Positions 35,567 to 46,678 of a DNA stretch of 64,000 nucleotides are shown here, in pieces. Location: assembly GCA_900312665.1 (NCBI GenBank), contig ONZQ02000002.1:1792200-1856199 (forward strand), read 5' to 3'. Below the pieces are notes generated by a model that saw nothing but the letters and a program-made list of their open reading frames with translations, was not told the origin of the DNA and did no database searches. Position 1 is the first letter of the stretch; each line of letters starts with the position of its first letter. A program made the position numbers and the translations under genes. This stretch comes from Cephalotrichum gorgonifer. Lineage: Eukaryota > Ascomycota > Sordariomycetes > Microascales > Microascaceae.

Positions 35567-36940
35567 AATGTTGCTATCTGAGTTGCGTCGTACTAACGTC
35601 TCGTTTGGCTAGCTTCCATCAAGGTACGTGAGGGGGGGGGGGGGTTGGTAGGAAGCGGAGCGGAGCGGATGGAGGGCTGCGGCTGTGGGTTGCCAAATCA
35701 GGCTTGCAGGCACATGGAAGTGCCGCGCTTTCGAGCTTTGTGAGTGGGAGGGATTGATAATAGATCCCGCGCGATAGGCGTGGGGAAAAGAAAGAAAGGG
35801 ACAACAGGGCGGCAAATGATATGCAAAAAGCCCCTCCGAGGAGAAAGCCGAAAGAAGGCGGGATACAAACGAACAAGCCGTTCGGTCCTGTTGTCACGCT
35901 CGAGTCTACTTGCACATTTGTTGAGCTTCAGAAAACTTGCATATGCAGCAGCTGTGGGGTCGTAGGGGTCTTTGTGGGATGGGATTTTATCCCCATGGGC
36001 TAAGGGGGGGAAGGGGTAAGGGATGGTCGAGGAAGGTGGGCACGGGGGCATGGGGGCACGGCTCACATGTAATTTTTCCTAATTTCGGTGGGCCAAGATT
36101 TTGATTAGATTCAATGACGCGTGCCCCTGCTCAAGACGACGGATCGAACTGCCGCATTGATTGCGCAAGATATGCCAATCCCGGAATAATAGTAATTCCG
36201 ATACCGAACTACTCGAACAACTAATAGGGCTTAGGTCAGTTTAGCCAAGTAAGCTAACTCGTCGATACTAGAGCTAGTGGCCTGATTGGGGCAAAATCTA
36301 TCACTATTATTGTACTTGCACAAACACCCGTGTTAGTCAGCATCAAGCAGTACGTACATGTCCCACATATCCATCAAGTGCAGGTACCGCATTGGTTATC
36401 CCAAGGGTACTACTTACTGTGCAGGGTCTCTCTTGTACTTGCAACGTCGAAGCTTCGATACCATAGGTATCCATAATTACTCCGTAAGACCAGATATCAA
36501 ACGAGAGTGGCTCATCGTCATCCTCCCCGTCGCGTCCACCACATCCGGCCTTTATCGTCTCTTGCCGTGATAGCCTCCTGGTGGCTTTGGTTTCGTCCCT
36601 CGCGCCTACCTAAGTGGGTTGCTTTCCCAAGTTGTTGTCACCCACGGCTGTCTACCGGCCGCGGCCAGCCTGTCCTTAAACGTCGTCAATACCCAGTCGC
36701 ACATTCCTTACAGAGCGCGATCGAACTCGCCTTCCATCTGAACGACAACCCACCTTTGGCCCCTCGTTCCTCAGACTGCCATGATTTTTATTCATCGGGT
36801 TTGAGTGTTGCCTTGCAGTGCCTCTCGTCCTCTACCGCCCATTCCCCTCCCCAGCTCAGCAGCTTCGCCCGACTTCTGACTCCTGTCCTCGGCAAGTGCT
36901 GTCCGCACCACGGTGACACTCACTACCCAAGAGCCACACC
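35567..36940. other. Divergent intergenic, PSD1 / HERPUD-like
   Basis: 1.37 kb, promoters of both genes. A G11 tract (35633-35643) lies just upstream of PSD1. GTACTTGC variants of the TACTTGTA word occur near 36312 and 36434. I see no gene. Confidence 0.5.
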
Positions 36941-39138
36941 ATGGAGCCCGAAGGCTCGAGCGCAGTGCAGAATGCCTCCTCGGAGGGGCCCGATGCCATT
37001 TCTGCGGATCAACTCTCCATCAATCTCAAGGTCATCTCGCCCAGCCTCAGCCAACCCTTGCTGTTGTCCGACCTCCCCGCCGCAAGCACTATCCAGCAGC
37101 TGAAGGAGCGAATACGGCAGGAGCTTCCCACTCGGCCCGCAGATAATCAACAGCGTCTGATCTATAGAGGGCGCATGGTTAATCGCGCCGAGGAGAAGCT
37201 TCTGGGTCTGTTTGGAGAGGACATGGTAGGTTCAGTCAATACCCCCGCTATGCTTCGGCTTCGGAGCTAATGGTAGCATCGTCCCAGATCCGCTCTTCCG
37301 ACCAACAATCCATACACCTGATCATCCCCGATCAAAGCGAAAGCCCTGCGACCACAACTCCAGTTCGCGGGCCAAGCCCCATCTCGGCCCCGCGAGGTCA
37401 CGATGGGGTCAATCCGGCACACCAGTACTTCGACTCCGTTCTTCAGCAGAATGCCCGCTACACGAGTACGGGTCGGAGACTACCTCCCTCTACAACGGCC
37501 GCCGTTCCGCCTTCAGCGCTTCTCCCCAATGGGCCTCAACGGGCGGCCAGCGGGGCGACCCCCATGACTGAACACCACCATAATACCCCCAGCCCCCATC
37601 CCGCTGCACCCCATGGCCCCCATCACGTCCACCCTGCCGCACCACAAATGTACCGTGGTCAACCAACTCCTACCCAATACACATCACAAGGATTCCAGCA
37701 GATGGCACATCGCCTGAGTCGAGAAGCGGCTATACATAGAGCATACTTGAGTCAGTGGGACAGAACAGGCGGCCTACCTGCCGGGATGAGAGCCCCGCAA
37801 GTGCCCGTTACCAATCCACTGGACGCCGCGCAACGACGCTCCAGCCCAGCCCCCCTCAACTACGAAGGACATCCTACTGCGGATCACCAGCGACTCCGCG
37901 GCGGTGGACCAGAAGCGGGCATGTCCGACGCCGAGGTACAAAATATCCTACGCGGAGCTGACGCTCGCCAGGCGATCCTCACTATGACAAATGCCATGCA
38001 GAGGAGCGTTTCGGGTACCTCGTTCGGTCCGCAGAGCGGACGGGCTACGCCAAACTCGTTGTCCGGCGTGGCCGGTGGCAGCAGTGCAGCTGGAGTATCC
38101 ACCGGCTTCCAGGCGCCTACTTCTTCAAACAGCCAGTCATCTCCAGAGGTATACATTGTCTACTCACCCACCGGCCCTCGCGGACTATTGATAAACAGCT
38201 CCTCGTCCGAAATGTACTATACGCCATCTACGAGGCCGCCCACCTCAACCACTCCCCTCCTTGGACTGCCAAACATCCCACCATACAGACCATTCTCGGC
38301 GCAAGTCGCTGCGCCTGACCAACATGCGCCTGGGGCGGAACAGCCAGAGATGAACCAGGAGGACCAGGGAGACGGCGCTCAAGGCCGTCTGCGGCGCCGC
38401 GTGAGAGTCCGCCTCAACCAGCCCGCAGGCCCAGCCGGTCCTAGACGACATAACCCCGCCGGCGCAGTCGCATTTGTAGCTCGGGCATGGCCTCACTTCT
38501 GGCTTGCATTCAGGCTAGGCCTCTTCGTTTGGTGGTTCACATCGTCCGCCTCCAGTTGGTCTAGGTGGGCTGCTGTCGTCAGCATAGCCATCGCCATATT
38601 CGTCCTCAACACCGGCGCCCTCGACGGTCTTGCGGACACTATCTGGAGAGTTGTCTGCCGCCACATGGAGAACCTCATCCCCATGCCGGGTCAGAACCCT
38701 GCCGATCCTCAGGCGGATCAGGCGCAAAACAACCAAGCGCCGCAACACGGCCCTCGCGAAGACGATCCGCAGCCCGAGGACATGGCAGCAAGGCTGGTTG
38801 GAAACCGGCGCCGAGGCAATGCCAGCTGGCTCCTAGATCACGTTCGGAGGATGGAGAGGGCCGGTCTTCTCTTCCTGGCGAGTATCGCTCCCGGTGTGGC
38901 CGAGCGGCATATCGCCAACCTTGAGGCGGAGATGGAGCGCCAGCGCCGAGAGGCGGAGGCCGCTGCCGAGGAAGCCAGACGCGCGGCCGAGGCTGAGCGT
39001 GTGGATGTGAACCCCGAGGAGGCGGGCGTTGAACGTGCGGAGGGCGCCGGAGTCGCCGAAGACACACAGCCTGGTCGCCCACCGTCGCCGCCGCCTCCGC
39101 CTCAGCCTTTGCCGGCGGAGGCGGCCCCCGCCTTGTAA
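36941..39138 (+). CDS. Ubiquitin-like domain membrane protein, HERPUD-like
   Basis: Predicted 711 residues. Exon 1 is 36941-37225, the intron 37226-37287 (donor GTAGGT, acceptor CCCAG) and exon 2 37288-39138. A ubiquitin-like domain occupies about residues 25-105 (LSINLKVISP, STIQQLKERIRQEL, QQRLIYRGRMV, LLGLFGEDM). A long Ser/Pro/Gln-rich linker follows, then two hydrophobic segments at about residues 492-540 (HFWLAFRLGLFVWWF and WAAVVSIAIAIFVLNTGAL), and a C-terminal Ala/Glu-rich coiled coil (MERQRREAEAAAEEARRAAE) with a Pro tail. This order, N-terminal ubiquitin fold plus paired membrane hairpin, matches HERP/HERPUD proteins of ER-associated degradation. A role in ER quality control is inferred. 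The convergent neighbour is a deubiquitinase. Confidence 0.85.
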
Positions 39139-39698
39139 TTATTGGCCACTTGTTGCCGCGATAGGATGAGTATAGTTTATGACGGCTTGTGGGTGGTTGC
39201 ACGGACATGGGATATTTGGCCGGTTTGGGAGAAGAAGCGAAGTAACGCCGCCATATTCTATGCCACTAAAATATTCGCCGGGATGGATGCGGAGCTAGGG
39301 AGTCAGGGGCGTTAAAAGCGAGATGCATTACTGTAAAGGTGTTTGTTTGTCCTGACCTTTCTGTACATAATTGTTCGAGTGCGCTTTGAGAAATACTTTC
39401 GTCCAGGGGTTTTCCTCGAACAAACCATGAGGGTGGCCGCCTAAGAAATCTACTCCATACTCCTCCTTTAGTGTGATGGATATGGCCAGCACCAGGAATC
39501 CGCATTGCAAGAGATCCGCCCCATAACTCGTTATTTTGTGTGTGTTGACGTAGGTGCCTGCATATTCTTCGTCATGTCTATAAGCCCGAAACTCGGGTGA
39601 AATCGACCTCCTTGGAGCCAACTACAGCATTCCTGGTTCAGGAAACTAGCCCTTCTCTTCCACCTTGCCGCCCCCGCCCCTACTCCTAGCCCAATCGA
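39139..39698. other. Convergent intergenic, HERPUD-like / UCH
   Basis: 560 bp. A 97-residue minus ORF (39328-39621) has no family resemblance; probably 3' UTRs only. Confidence 0.5.
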
Positions 39699-40815
39699 TC
39701 AACTCCCCATCTCGACATCCCCGCCGCCCTTCTTCCTCGACACCCGAATCCTCTGTGACTGCTCCCACTCGGCTTCCCTCCGCGCCCTGGCCTCGCCCAC
39801 CCACTCGTCGAACTTTCCCTCCTCGACCTTGGCCCTCGCGACCCCCTTCAGCACCTCGCCAGCGAAACCGACGAAGTTGTGCCTCCTCAGCGCGTTCTCG
39901 AACATCCACGCCTCCCTCTTCGCCTCCTCGGCCTCGAGCATCTCGGCGTCGCCGAACTCCCTCGCCGCGACGCGCCTGTCCCGCACCATGGCGAGCAGGT
40001 TGAAGCGGATCTCGGACGCATCGTACCTCGCCACGCGCCTCTGCAGCACCTCCATCACCCTCTCAGCGAAGTCCGCCTCGCCGCAGGGCCCGTGCTCCAC
40101 GGGCGCGGGCTGCAGGCCGTCGAGCTCGTACAGCTTACCCCCGTGCGGCAGGTAGGCGATGAAGTGGAAGGCGTCGCCCTCCTCGCCCTCCTTCTCCGTC
40201 TCGTCGACGAAGGGGCTGCTCCGCGCGAAGGAGTTGTGCACCTCGCGTATCAGCTCCGAGTTGGAGAGCGCCTCGCCCCGGACGTCGGGCGGGAGGGCGC
40301 CCGCGAACTCCCGGAAGTCGCCTAGCTCGGCGCCCACGTCGATATCCGGCCTGTTGAGCACGACGCTGAGGAGCGCCTGCGTGCCGCACGCGTTCTGGAT
40401 GGTCTGGTGCGCGAAGAACATGCCCTCCGCCGCTTCGTGGTCGAAGCTCCCGTCGAGCGGGGAGGAGGACGAGGTATAGGGCTTGTCGGTGGGGAACTTG
40501 AAGAGGAAAATGACGCCATAGACGGGATGAAGGTTGGCGAGGGCCGAGGGATCCAGAGTGAGGAGCTCTTCGAACTGGACGTCCTTTACCCCGAGGTTCT
40601 CAAGGAGGTAGGTGAAGACCCCCTACATCTTGTTAGCCTCCAGTTACCTTTGCAGGGCAGGCATGCCGGGGTAAAGGGTTCTCGAAGTATCAAGGACTCA
40701 CCGCATCGGACTCAACTACGCGCAACGGTACATTAGCATCACCACCACGCCTGAAAACGAAGCAAATAGGAGCAAAAGGGGGCACCGACTCACTAGTATT
40801 CCATCCTGCACTCAT
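39699..40815 (-). CDS. Ubiquitin C-terminal hydrolase, UCH37/UCHL5 type
   Basis: Cysteine protease of peptidase family C12 that removes ubiquitin; UCH37 acts at the proteasome. Exons: 40815-40794 (22 nt), 40715-40702 (14-nt microexon), 40622-39699, giving 319 residues. Joined start: MSAGWNTIESDAGVFTYLLE, exactly the family N-terminus, which makes the microexon convincing. Catalytic Cys91 is in QNACGTQALLS, His165 in DAFHFIAYL, Asp180 in YELDGLQ, and the oxyanion Gln is in the HQTIQNAC block. The C-terminal extension (RRHNFVGFAGEVLK, then a charged helix ending VEMGS) matches the UCH37 ULD region that contacts the proteasome Rpn13 side or INO80 in animals. Overlap of genes: none; it converges with the HERPUD-like gene. 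Confidence 0.94.
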
Positions 40816-41521
40816 CTTGAATATGAATGGGCCCAGCTCCAAGTGGTGAGCTGCAGTTCTCGAGAGTCGAGGTGTGTTGCTGTGGGATGAGGTTGCAGCA
40901 AGCTTCCCAGAGCTCAGGATTGAGCTGACAGCTGCGACAGGCAGACAAGTAAGGTACGACGATCCGCTAATTGGCGGGGTGGTACTTACCTGCAATTCGT
41001 ATATAGCGATATTTATTTATCGGGTATATGTCGCAGGTCAAACCTCATGTCTAAAGTCGTTATTTACCACCACCAAGTACATGTAACCATCAGGTAGAGA
41101 AAAGTGTACGAAAGATCGAACGACAAACGCATTGAAACAACTAATTCCTCATTTATGCATACAATTCGTACTCTTCCCATATGTACGTCGGCTGTTGTCG
41201 TGTACTTGCCTTATCATAACATCCCGTCCCTCTTACACACACTTCAGAATCTACCTACAAAGACATCCGTTGGCGTCTTAGACCCTGGTCCTATACCCGC
41301 CGTGTTCCCGTATCAACATCCATCCCGATCGTTTCCCCCCTTAAGATCCCGTGTTCAGCACAGCCGGGGTACGCCTTGTAGCTCAAGTATATGAACAGCT
41401 CACACGACACGATACTGTGGCCCTCGTCTTCCCGTCCCGCGGCCGAGATCAAAACTCCCTCTCAAACTTCCGAGCGTACTTGCCCCCACTCGGTGTGGCA
41501 AGATCCCCGAATCATACATAG
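40816..41521. other. Intergenic, UCH promoter to permease 3' end
   Basis: 0.7 kb. I see no gene; a CAAGTACATGTA variant lies near 41075. Confidence 0.5.
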
Positions 41522-43881
41522 TCAGTGTTGGTGAGAGCGGGGTGTAACTGCTCGCGGCGGTAATGACATCCCGATGCTGAGTCTGTCCTCCGCGGAGGAG
41601 TTTTGCCGCGAATGGTCAAAGGACCCGTCGTCATCGCCTGGGTTGAGAGGAGTCTTACTCCGTATGGAGCCCTGGCTGCCTTCCTGAATATCCTTCTTCT
41701 TGTGGATGGCTCGTACGAACCATGGTTTCTGTCCCGGTCCTTTCCACGTCCAGTATTCCTTGAGATCATAGTCACGCGGCTCTAACCTCCCCCTCGAGAC
41801 CCAGACAGTAGCACCGATGAGCATGTTCAGGGTGGTATATACGAAGAGGCCTCTGTAATGCGGGTTAGCGGGATCTTACCGCATTCGTCTCCAACAAACC
41901 CCGACCAGACTTACGCAATAAGGCCGTAGGCAACGCTGTAACTGAAAGGGATGAAGGCCATGACAACGAATGACGGAATCGCGTCACCGACATATTTCCA
42001 GTTGACAGCCGTTATCTGGCGGATCATCATGCACCCGACCTATATTATGCCCGTCAGTAAAGGCCCATATGGAAAGAAAAGATCTCGCCCGCCCTCGGGA
42101 CATTTCTCCTACCAATATCAGGGTGCAGCCCGTGGCCCAAGGAGGGATGGACGCAAATATCGGGGCAAAGAAGATGGAAATCAGGAAGCAGCACCCAGCC
42201 ACCATCGCTGTGAGTCCCGTGCGGCCGCCCTCCGCAATGCCAGCGCCACTCTCGATGAAGGCCGTGACTGGTGAGCAGCCAAACAAAGATGCCAGAGATA
42301 TGCAGGCGGCATCGGTGCAGTAGGCGATAGTAGACCGCGGGAAATCCCCGTCTTTGGGATCGACTACGCCGCAAAAGCGTACCATGGAGTATAGCGTGGC
42401 CGTCGCATCGATGATGTCCACGTATAGAAAGGTAAAGAGGGCGAGGGCGAATTGAGAGCCGTTCCCTGATATATCCCAGTCCAGTTGGCCTAACGTATGC
42501 TCGATGGGACGTAAATTGACAACCTGCTTGAAGAAGTCAAACCGCGAGTCACCCTCGGGAGTATAAGGGAAGTAAGTGATGGAGGTGTTTCGACTAAAAC
42601 CATGAATTGTTAGGTTAGTCTTGGGGCGGGTCGAAGTTCAACATGACTTTCTTGGGTAACTTACGGCCATGAGAGAATCGACACGAATGTGATGCCAATC
42701 ACCATGGCGTACTTGATCCGGAAAGCCATGAGGAACGACGTCAAGATGCCTCCGGCCAGGACGCCAGCCCAGAGCTAAGAACGCGTGAGCGATAGATGAG
42801 CACTCCCTTGCTTTCAGGACGAAACCTACCTTTGGGTTGCTCATCAACCCACTACCACACATCCCCGTCTCACGGTCGAGATCCTCCGGCTTACACCCTG
42901 CAAGGGCCAGCGGGGTCGCATAGTAACCGCCGGTTATAGCTCCAATCCCTGCCGAGTACGAAAGGCCGATCTCCGTCAAAAGGAGACCAATACCGACGCC
43001 AGTCGCGGTCTTGAGTGTCGCGGGGATTAACTTGACAAGCCACTGCCGCATCCCCGTGAGGGCGAGGAAAATAAATACGAGGCCTTCCACAAACACAGCC
43101 GTCAAAGCTAGGCGATATGGAATTGCTCCACTGCCGTTAGTGCCCACCACTTGGAATGCGAAGTAGGCATTGAGGCCCATGCCGGGACTATGGATTTGTT
43201 AGAATGGCAGGTCCAGCTTGGGAGGTGAGAGAGACTTGCGCAAGGGCAACAGGAAGGTTGGTCAAAGCCCCGAAAGCGAAGCTCGAAAACCCGGCCACAG
43301 CCGCGGTTGCGGTAATAAGGTCTATTCTCACAGCTAGAAGTCATCATTAGCGACGTATGCTCAGTCAAGTCATACATATTGCACACATACCTTCTTTGCA
43401 CGCCACATACGAAGGAATATCGTCGCATGCCATTCTGTCCTCCAGGTCGCAGGAACAGGTTCCTCCTGTCTGAGAGAGGATCTGCGCCTGTAGGGGCAAA
43501 CGTTGGTGGGTGTCCTCATCCAGCGTTTCAACGAAGCAATGAGTGGCTCATCCACTCACATTAACTGCAATGATGTACGCCATGGTAGCAAAAGTCGTGA
43601 TCCCGGCACGAATCTCAGAGAGGAAGGATGCATTGCGGAATTCGTTTGGCTGAAAATATCAGTTAGAACAAGATCGAATCATCAAACTCATGCGTTGGGA
43701 GAGGGTGTCAGGAACATACATGCCCAGATCCCTTGAGTTTAAAGATCCGCCCAAAGGCAGAGGATGATATCATCCTATCGAGTCCCGACAAGGTCTTCAC
43801 CCACCCTCTCATTCTAGACCTGAGTCTATTATTCAGAAGAGGAGGCGCGTCGGTCTGGTCGGTGACGCCCATTGCCTCCAT
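41522..43881 (-). CDS. azgA: AzgA-like purine (hypoxanthine/adenine/guanine) permease
   Basis: Membrane transporter of the AzgA-like nucleobase family, H+ symport of purines across the plasma membrane. Nine exons: 43881-43720, 43649-43560, 43487-43391, 43321-43240, 43187-42830, 42774-42665, 42593-42113, 42039-41915, 41852-41522; phases agree, giving 611 residues. Family blocks: FGRIFKLKGSGHPNEFRNAS, AGITTFATMAYIIAVNAQIL, GGTCSC, DLITATAAVAGFSSFAFG, LTNLPVALAPGMGLNAYFAF, then ATGVGIGLLLTEIGL, and FGCSPVTAFIESGAGIAEGG. The intron after exon 4 has a GC donor (GC|GCAAGT) with CTAAC branch point and TAG acceptor; only this keeps the ALAPGMGLNAYF core. The start Met precedes AMGVTDQ; an upstream in-frame Met at 43965 is less likely. 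Confidence 0.94.
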
Positions 43882-44169
43882 GGTGTAAATCAAATTTTGC
43901 GAACCACACTCGTACTGAGTGGATGGCTCGTGTTTGATATTGGAGCCAAACAAAAAAGGGTTCAAGATGAGATGGGATGAAGAATGAGGCGGGGATATAC
44001 GAGAGTAATTGTTTCGCCCCCGCTTGGTGGCAGGGGCCGAAAGCCTTGCTTCTTTTCAGGAACGAAAAGCAAAGAGGAGGAGGGCCGGGGTCGTCTCAGG
44101 GTGGCTTCGTCAGATGGTGGAGCAGACTCAACCATACGGAGCAGACTGTGAGTAACCGGTGAAAACTTG

Positions 44170-44616
44170 GATAAGGGGGGCGGGGGAGAGAGAAGAAGGA
44201 GAGGAAAGGGAAAGGGAGGGAAGAGGCTTGTATTGTCTCGACACAACAGCTCGCACAAGCTTGAGACCTGGCTGACGATAGAGAGTACAACGTGCACTTA
44301 GGTGAGAGGAGGGCTGTCGTTAGTTGAGCTCGTGGATGTCGAGGCCGGGGCCAGGATTGACTGAGTGCTCCTGGTTCCGGGATAGGGAAGATGGGTAGCA
44401 GAGATGAATGCACGGATGCAGGACGTATCGTCAGTTCCAGGCTATGGCCGAGACACCCGGGGAATGGAATCCTGCCACGAGCCTAGCCCCGCAGAGAGAC
44501 TTGAGACTTTATAAAATCCCGGGGAGGTGATATATTGTGGCGCGGGGAACTGTTCACGGACCCTGCACAGTTTAAGACAGGGACGAGATGGGTGGCAGTT
44601 GTGCTTTGGCGATAAG
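44170..44616. promoter_or_regulatory. Two GATAAG motifs upstream of permease (44170 and 44611)
   Basis: GATAAG hexamers about 290 and 730 bp before the permease start. HGATAR sites bind AreA/NIT2-type GATA factors, which control purine uptake in Aspergillus. The hexamer is short enough to occur by chance, so this is a weak call. Confidence 0.3.
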
Positions 44617-46638
44617 GCGCGCGATAGAGGAGTTTCTTCGTCAGCTTGATCACTATACTGGATCGTCGATGCTAGTCCTTGATATATCAGTGTTCCATCT
44701 TGTCCGTTATAAAATATACTCTTCCATATCCCAACCGCGTCGTCCCGGGTTGCACATTACGGGCATCGAGGAAGGCACGCGGTAGCACCTTCCTTCTACA
44801 ACCATAGGGTATTCGCGCTCTTCTTCCTACTACTCCCCCCCTCTGCCCCCCTTTTTTTCTCCCTTCCCTTAGGCGTTACGGAGTGGAGGAATGTTGTGCT
44901 TGGGAGATGTGTAACGTGTTACATGGCGTCTATGTACACAATCAAGCACTTCCACCGTAAACGGGGGCCGAAGCTAAGCTCATCTTGGACATGGACGGCA
45001 GGAAACGGCTCTCTAGGTCAACAACACTCAGGCCGTGGCTCGAATACATGTACACACTTGAGCCCCGGCCGCTCCTTCCGTCTCATCTTAGGCTGTCACG
45101 GCAAGACCCCGCCGGCATAAACCAAGAGCCTGGTTATCACATGGAGGGGGCGCAACCGATCTACCTTGCTTTCTGAGAGAAGATCCACTAGAGTCAGACT
45201 GTTGGCGAAACAGTTGCCAGCCCACTCCTAGCCATCTCGCCCTTCGTTGCTTGTCCCTCGTAGAACCCAGTCTCAATGGGTCGTTTGCCCGCGCACCTGA
45301 CTAGCGTATCCCTATACGTCCTCTTCAGATTGTTGCAGGGATCGCTGACCGGGGTCAATGCCGATAGATGCATACGCATCCTCGCATTGGCCGCGAATGG
45401 GCCCGAGAAACGCCAGCTCCCTATTCATACAGGTATTACAAGTACAAGTACGAAGTACAGCCCCAATATACAGGGGGGTGGATCTCGATCTCCAACCTGC
45501 ACATACCCTGCCTCTCCCACTCCGTCCCTTTTCCGCCACCCTACACCCGCGCCCACCCCCCTCCCCCTCCCCCTTTGTCAAATCAACCTCGTGCTTTTCT
45601 TCTCCCGAGGCACCTAGCCTACAAATACGTGGGATAGATTCCTCGGGCCTCTGCATGAGACACCCGGGAACCTTGCAGAGCTGCCGAGATTGCATCTGAG
45701 ACGCATCTCTTCCCTGCCTACCCTTACTTGTATGTGGCCTATGGTGTACGCATAAGCCAGCCAGTGAGTTCGGTAGAAATAACGCTTTCGGCTGCATTCT
45801 CCGCGGGTGTACGCGCAGCATACTCGTATAAGTATGTACAAATATTCCTAAGTAAGCTGAGGCATGGAGTGAAGAATGAATAGCTCACCATCAGTCTCTT
45901 TCATAGGCCCATCGTTCGTCGCTCGCCTCTTGCTTTTCCCTCTTCGTGGCACAAGGTGATGTCCACATTCTTCTTCTCACCCAGTCAGATGTAATGCGTG
46001 AGTTCATGGAGGCCCGGAGGCGTGTTCATCCTCATCTCACATTCTTCTCCCGGATACTGCGCAGTCTGAGGGATGAGAAGCAGATATGAGCGGCCCGCGA
46101 GGTGAGGGAGTACATGTACTGCATGGCTCGACCGACCTCATCCTTATCATTGGCTGGATGAGGAGCACAAGACTAGCACTCAAGTGAATTCGTGTTGGAG
46201 TAAAGTTATTCCAGTGCTTATATTGTAGACCGGAACGCAGCAGGTAGGAGAAATGCTGCAAGGATTATACACGTGCGAAAATGTCGGGCGAGCGATGGTT
46301 CTTGTAGCATAGGCCAGTGCACAACTTCTAGGAGAAGCTGATGAACGTTTCTGCCCATCCAGCCAGTCTATGCGTCTTACTATCCTAGTAAAGGATAAGT
46401 GATGCCTAACTCCCAGACAGTGCTAGCCATCTTCGTGTATCCAACGGAACTCAGATTACAAGTGCTTTAATAGATAAGACCGTCGGCCAAGCGTTGACCC
46501 CGAAAGCGGGAGGCTAGGGAGGACACAGTTTGGTGGAGGGGCAGTGAATGGAAGAAAGGCTTGTGAGACGTCAGGTCGAGTCTTCATCCCGTGGTATCGC
46601 GTCATGCCTATCAGTCGACGGTCACAAAATCCATATTA

Positions 46639-46678
46639 TACAAGTATTACAAGTAAACGCAATTGATGCTTACAAGTA
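46639..46678. repeat. Cluster of three TACAAGTA words
   Basis: TACAAGTA at 46639-46646, 46648-46655 and 46671-46678, all in the same orientation within 40 bp and followed by a TACTTACTTGTG variant. They lie about 2.5 kb upstream of the methyltransferase-like gene and 2.8 kb upstream of the permease. Confidence 0.9.
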
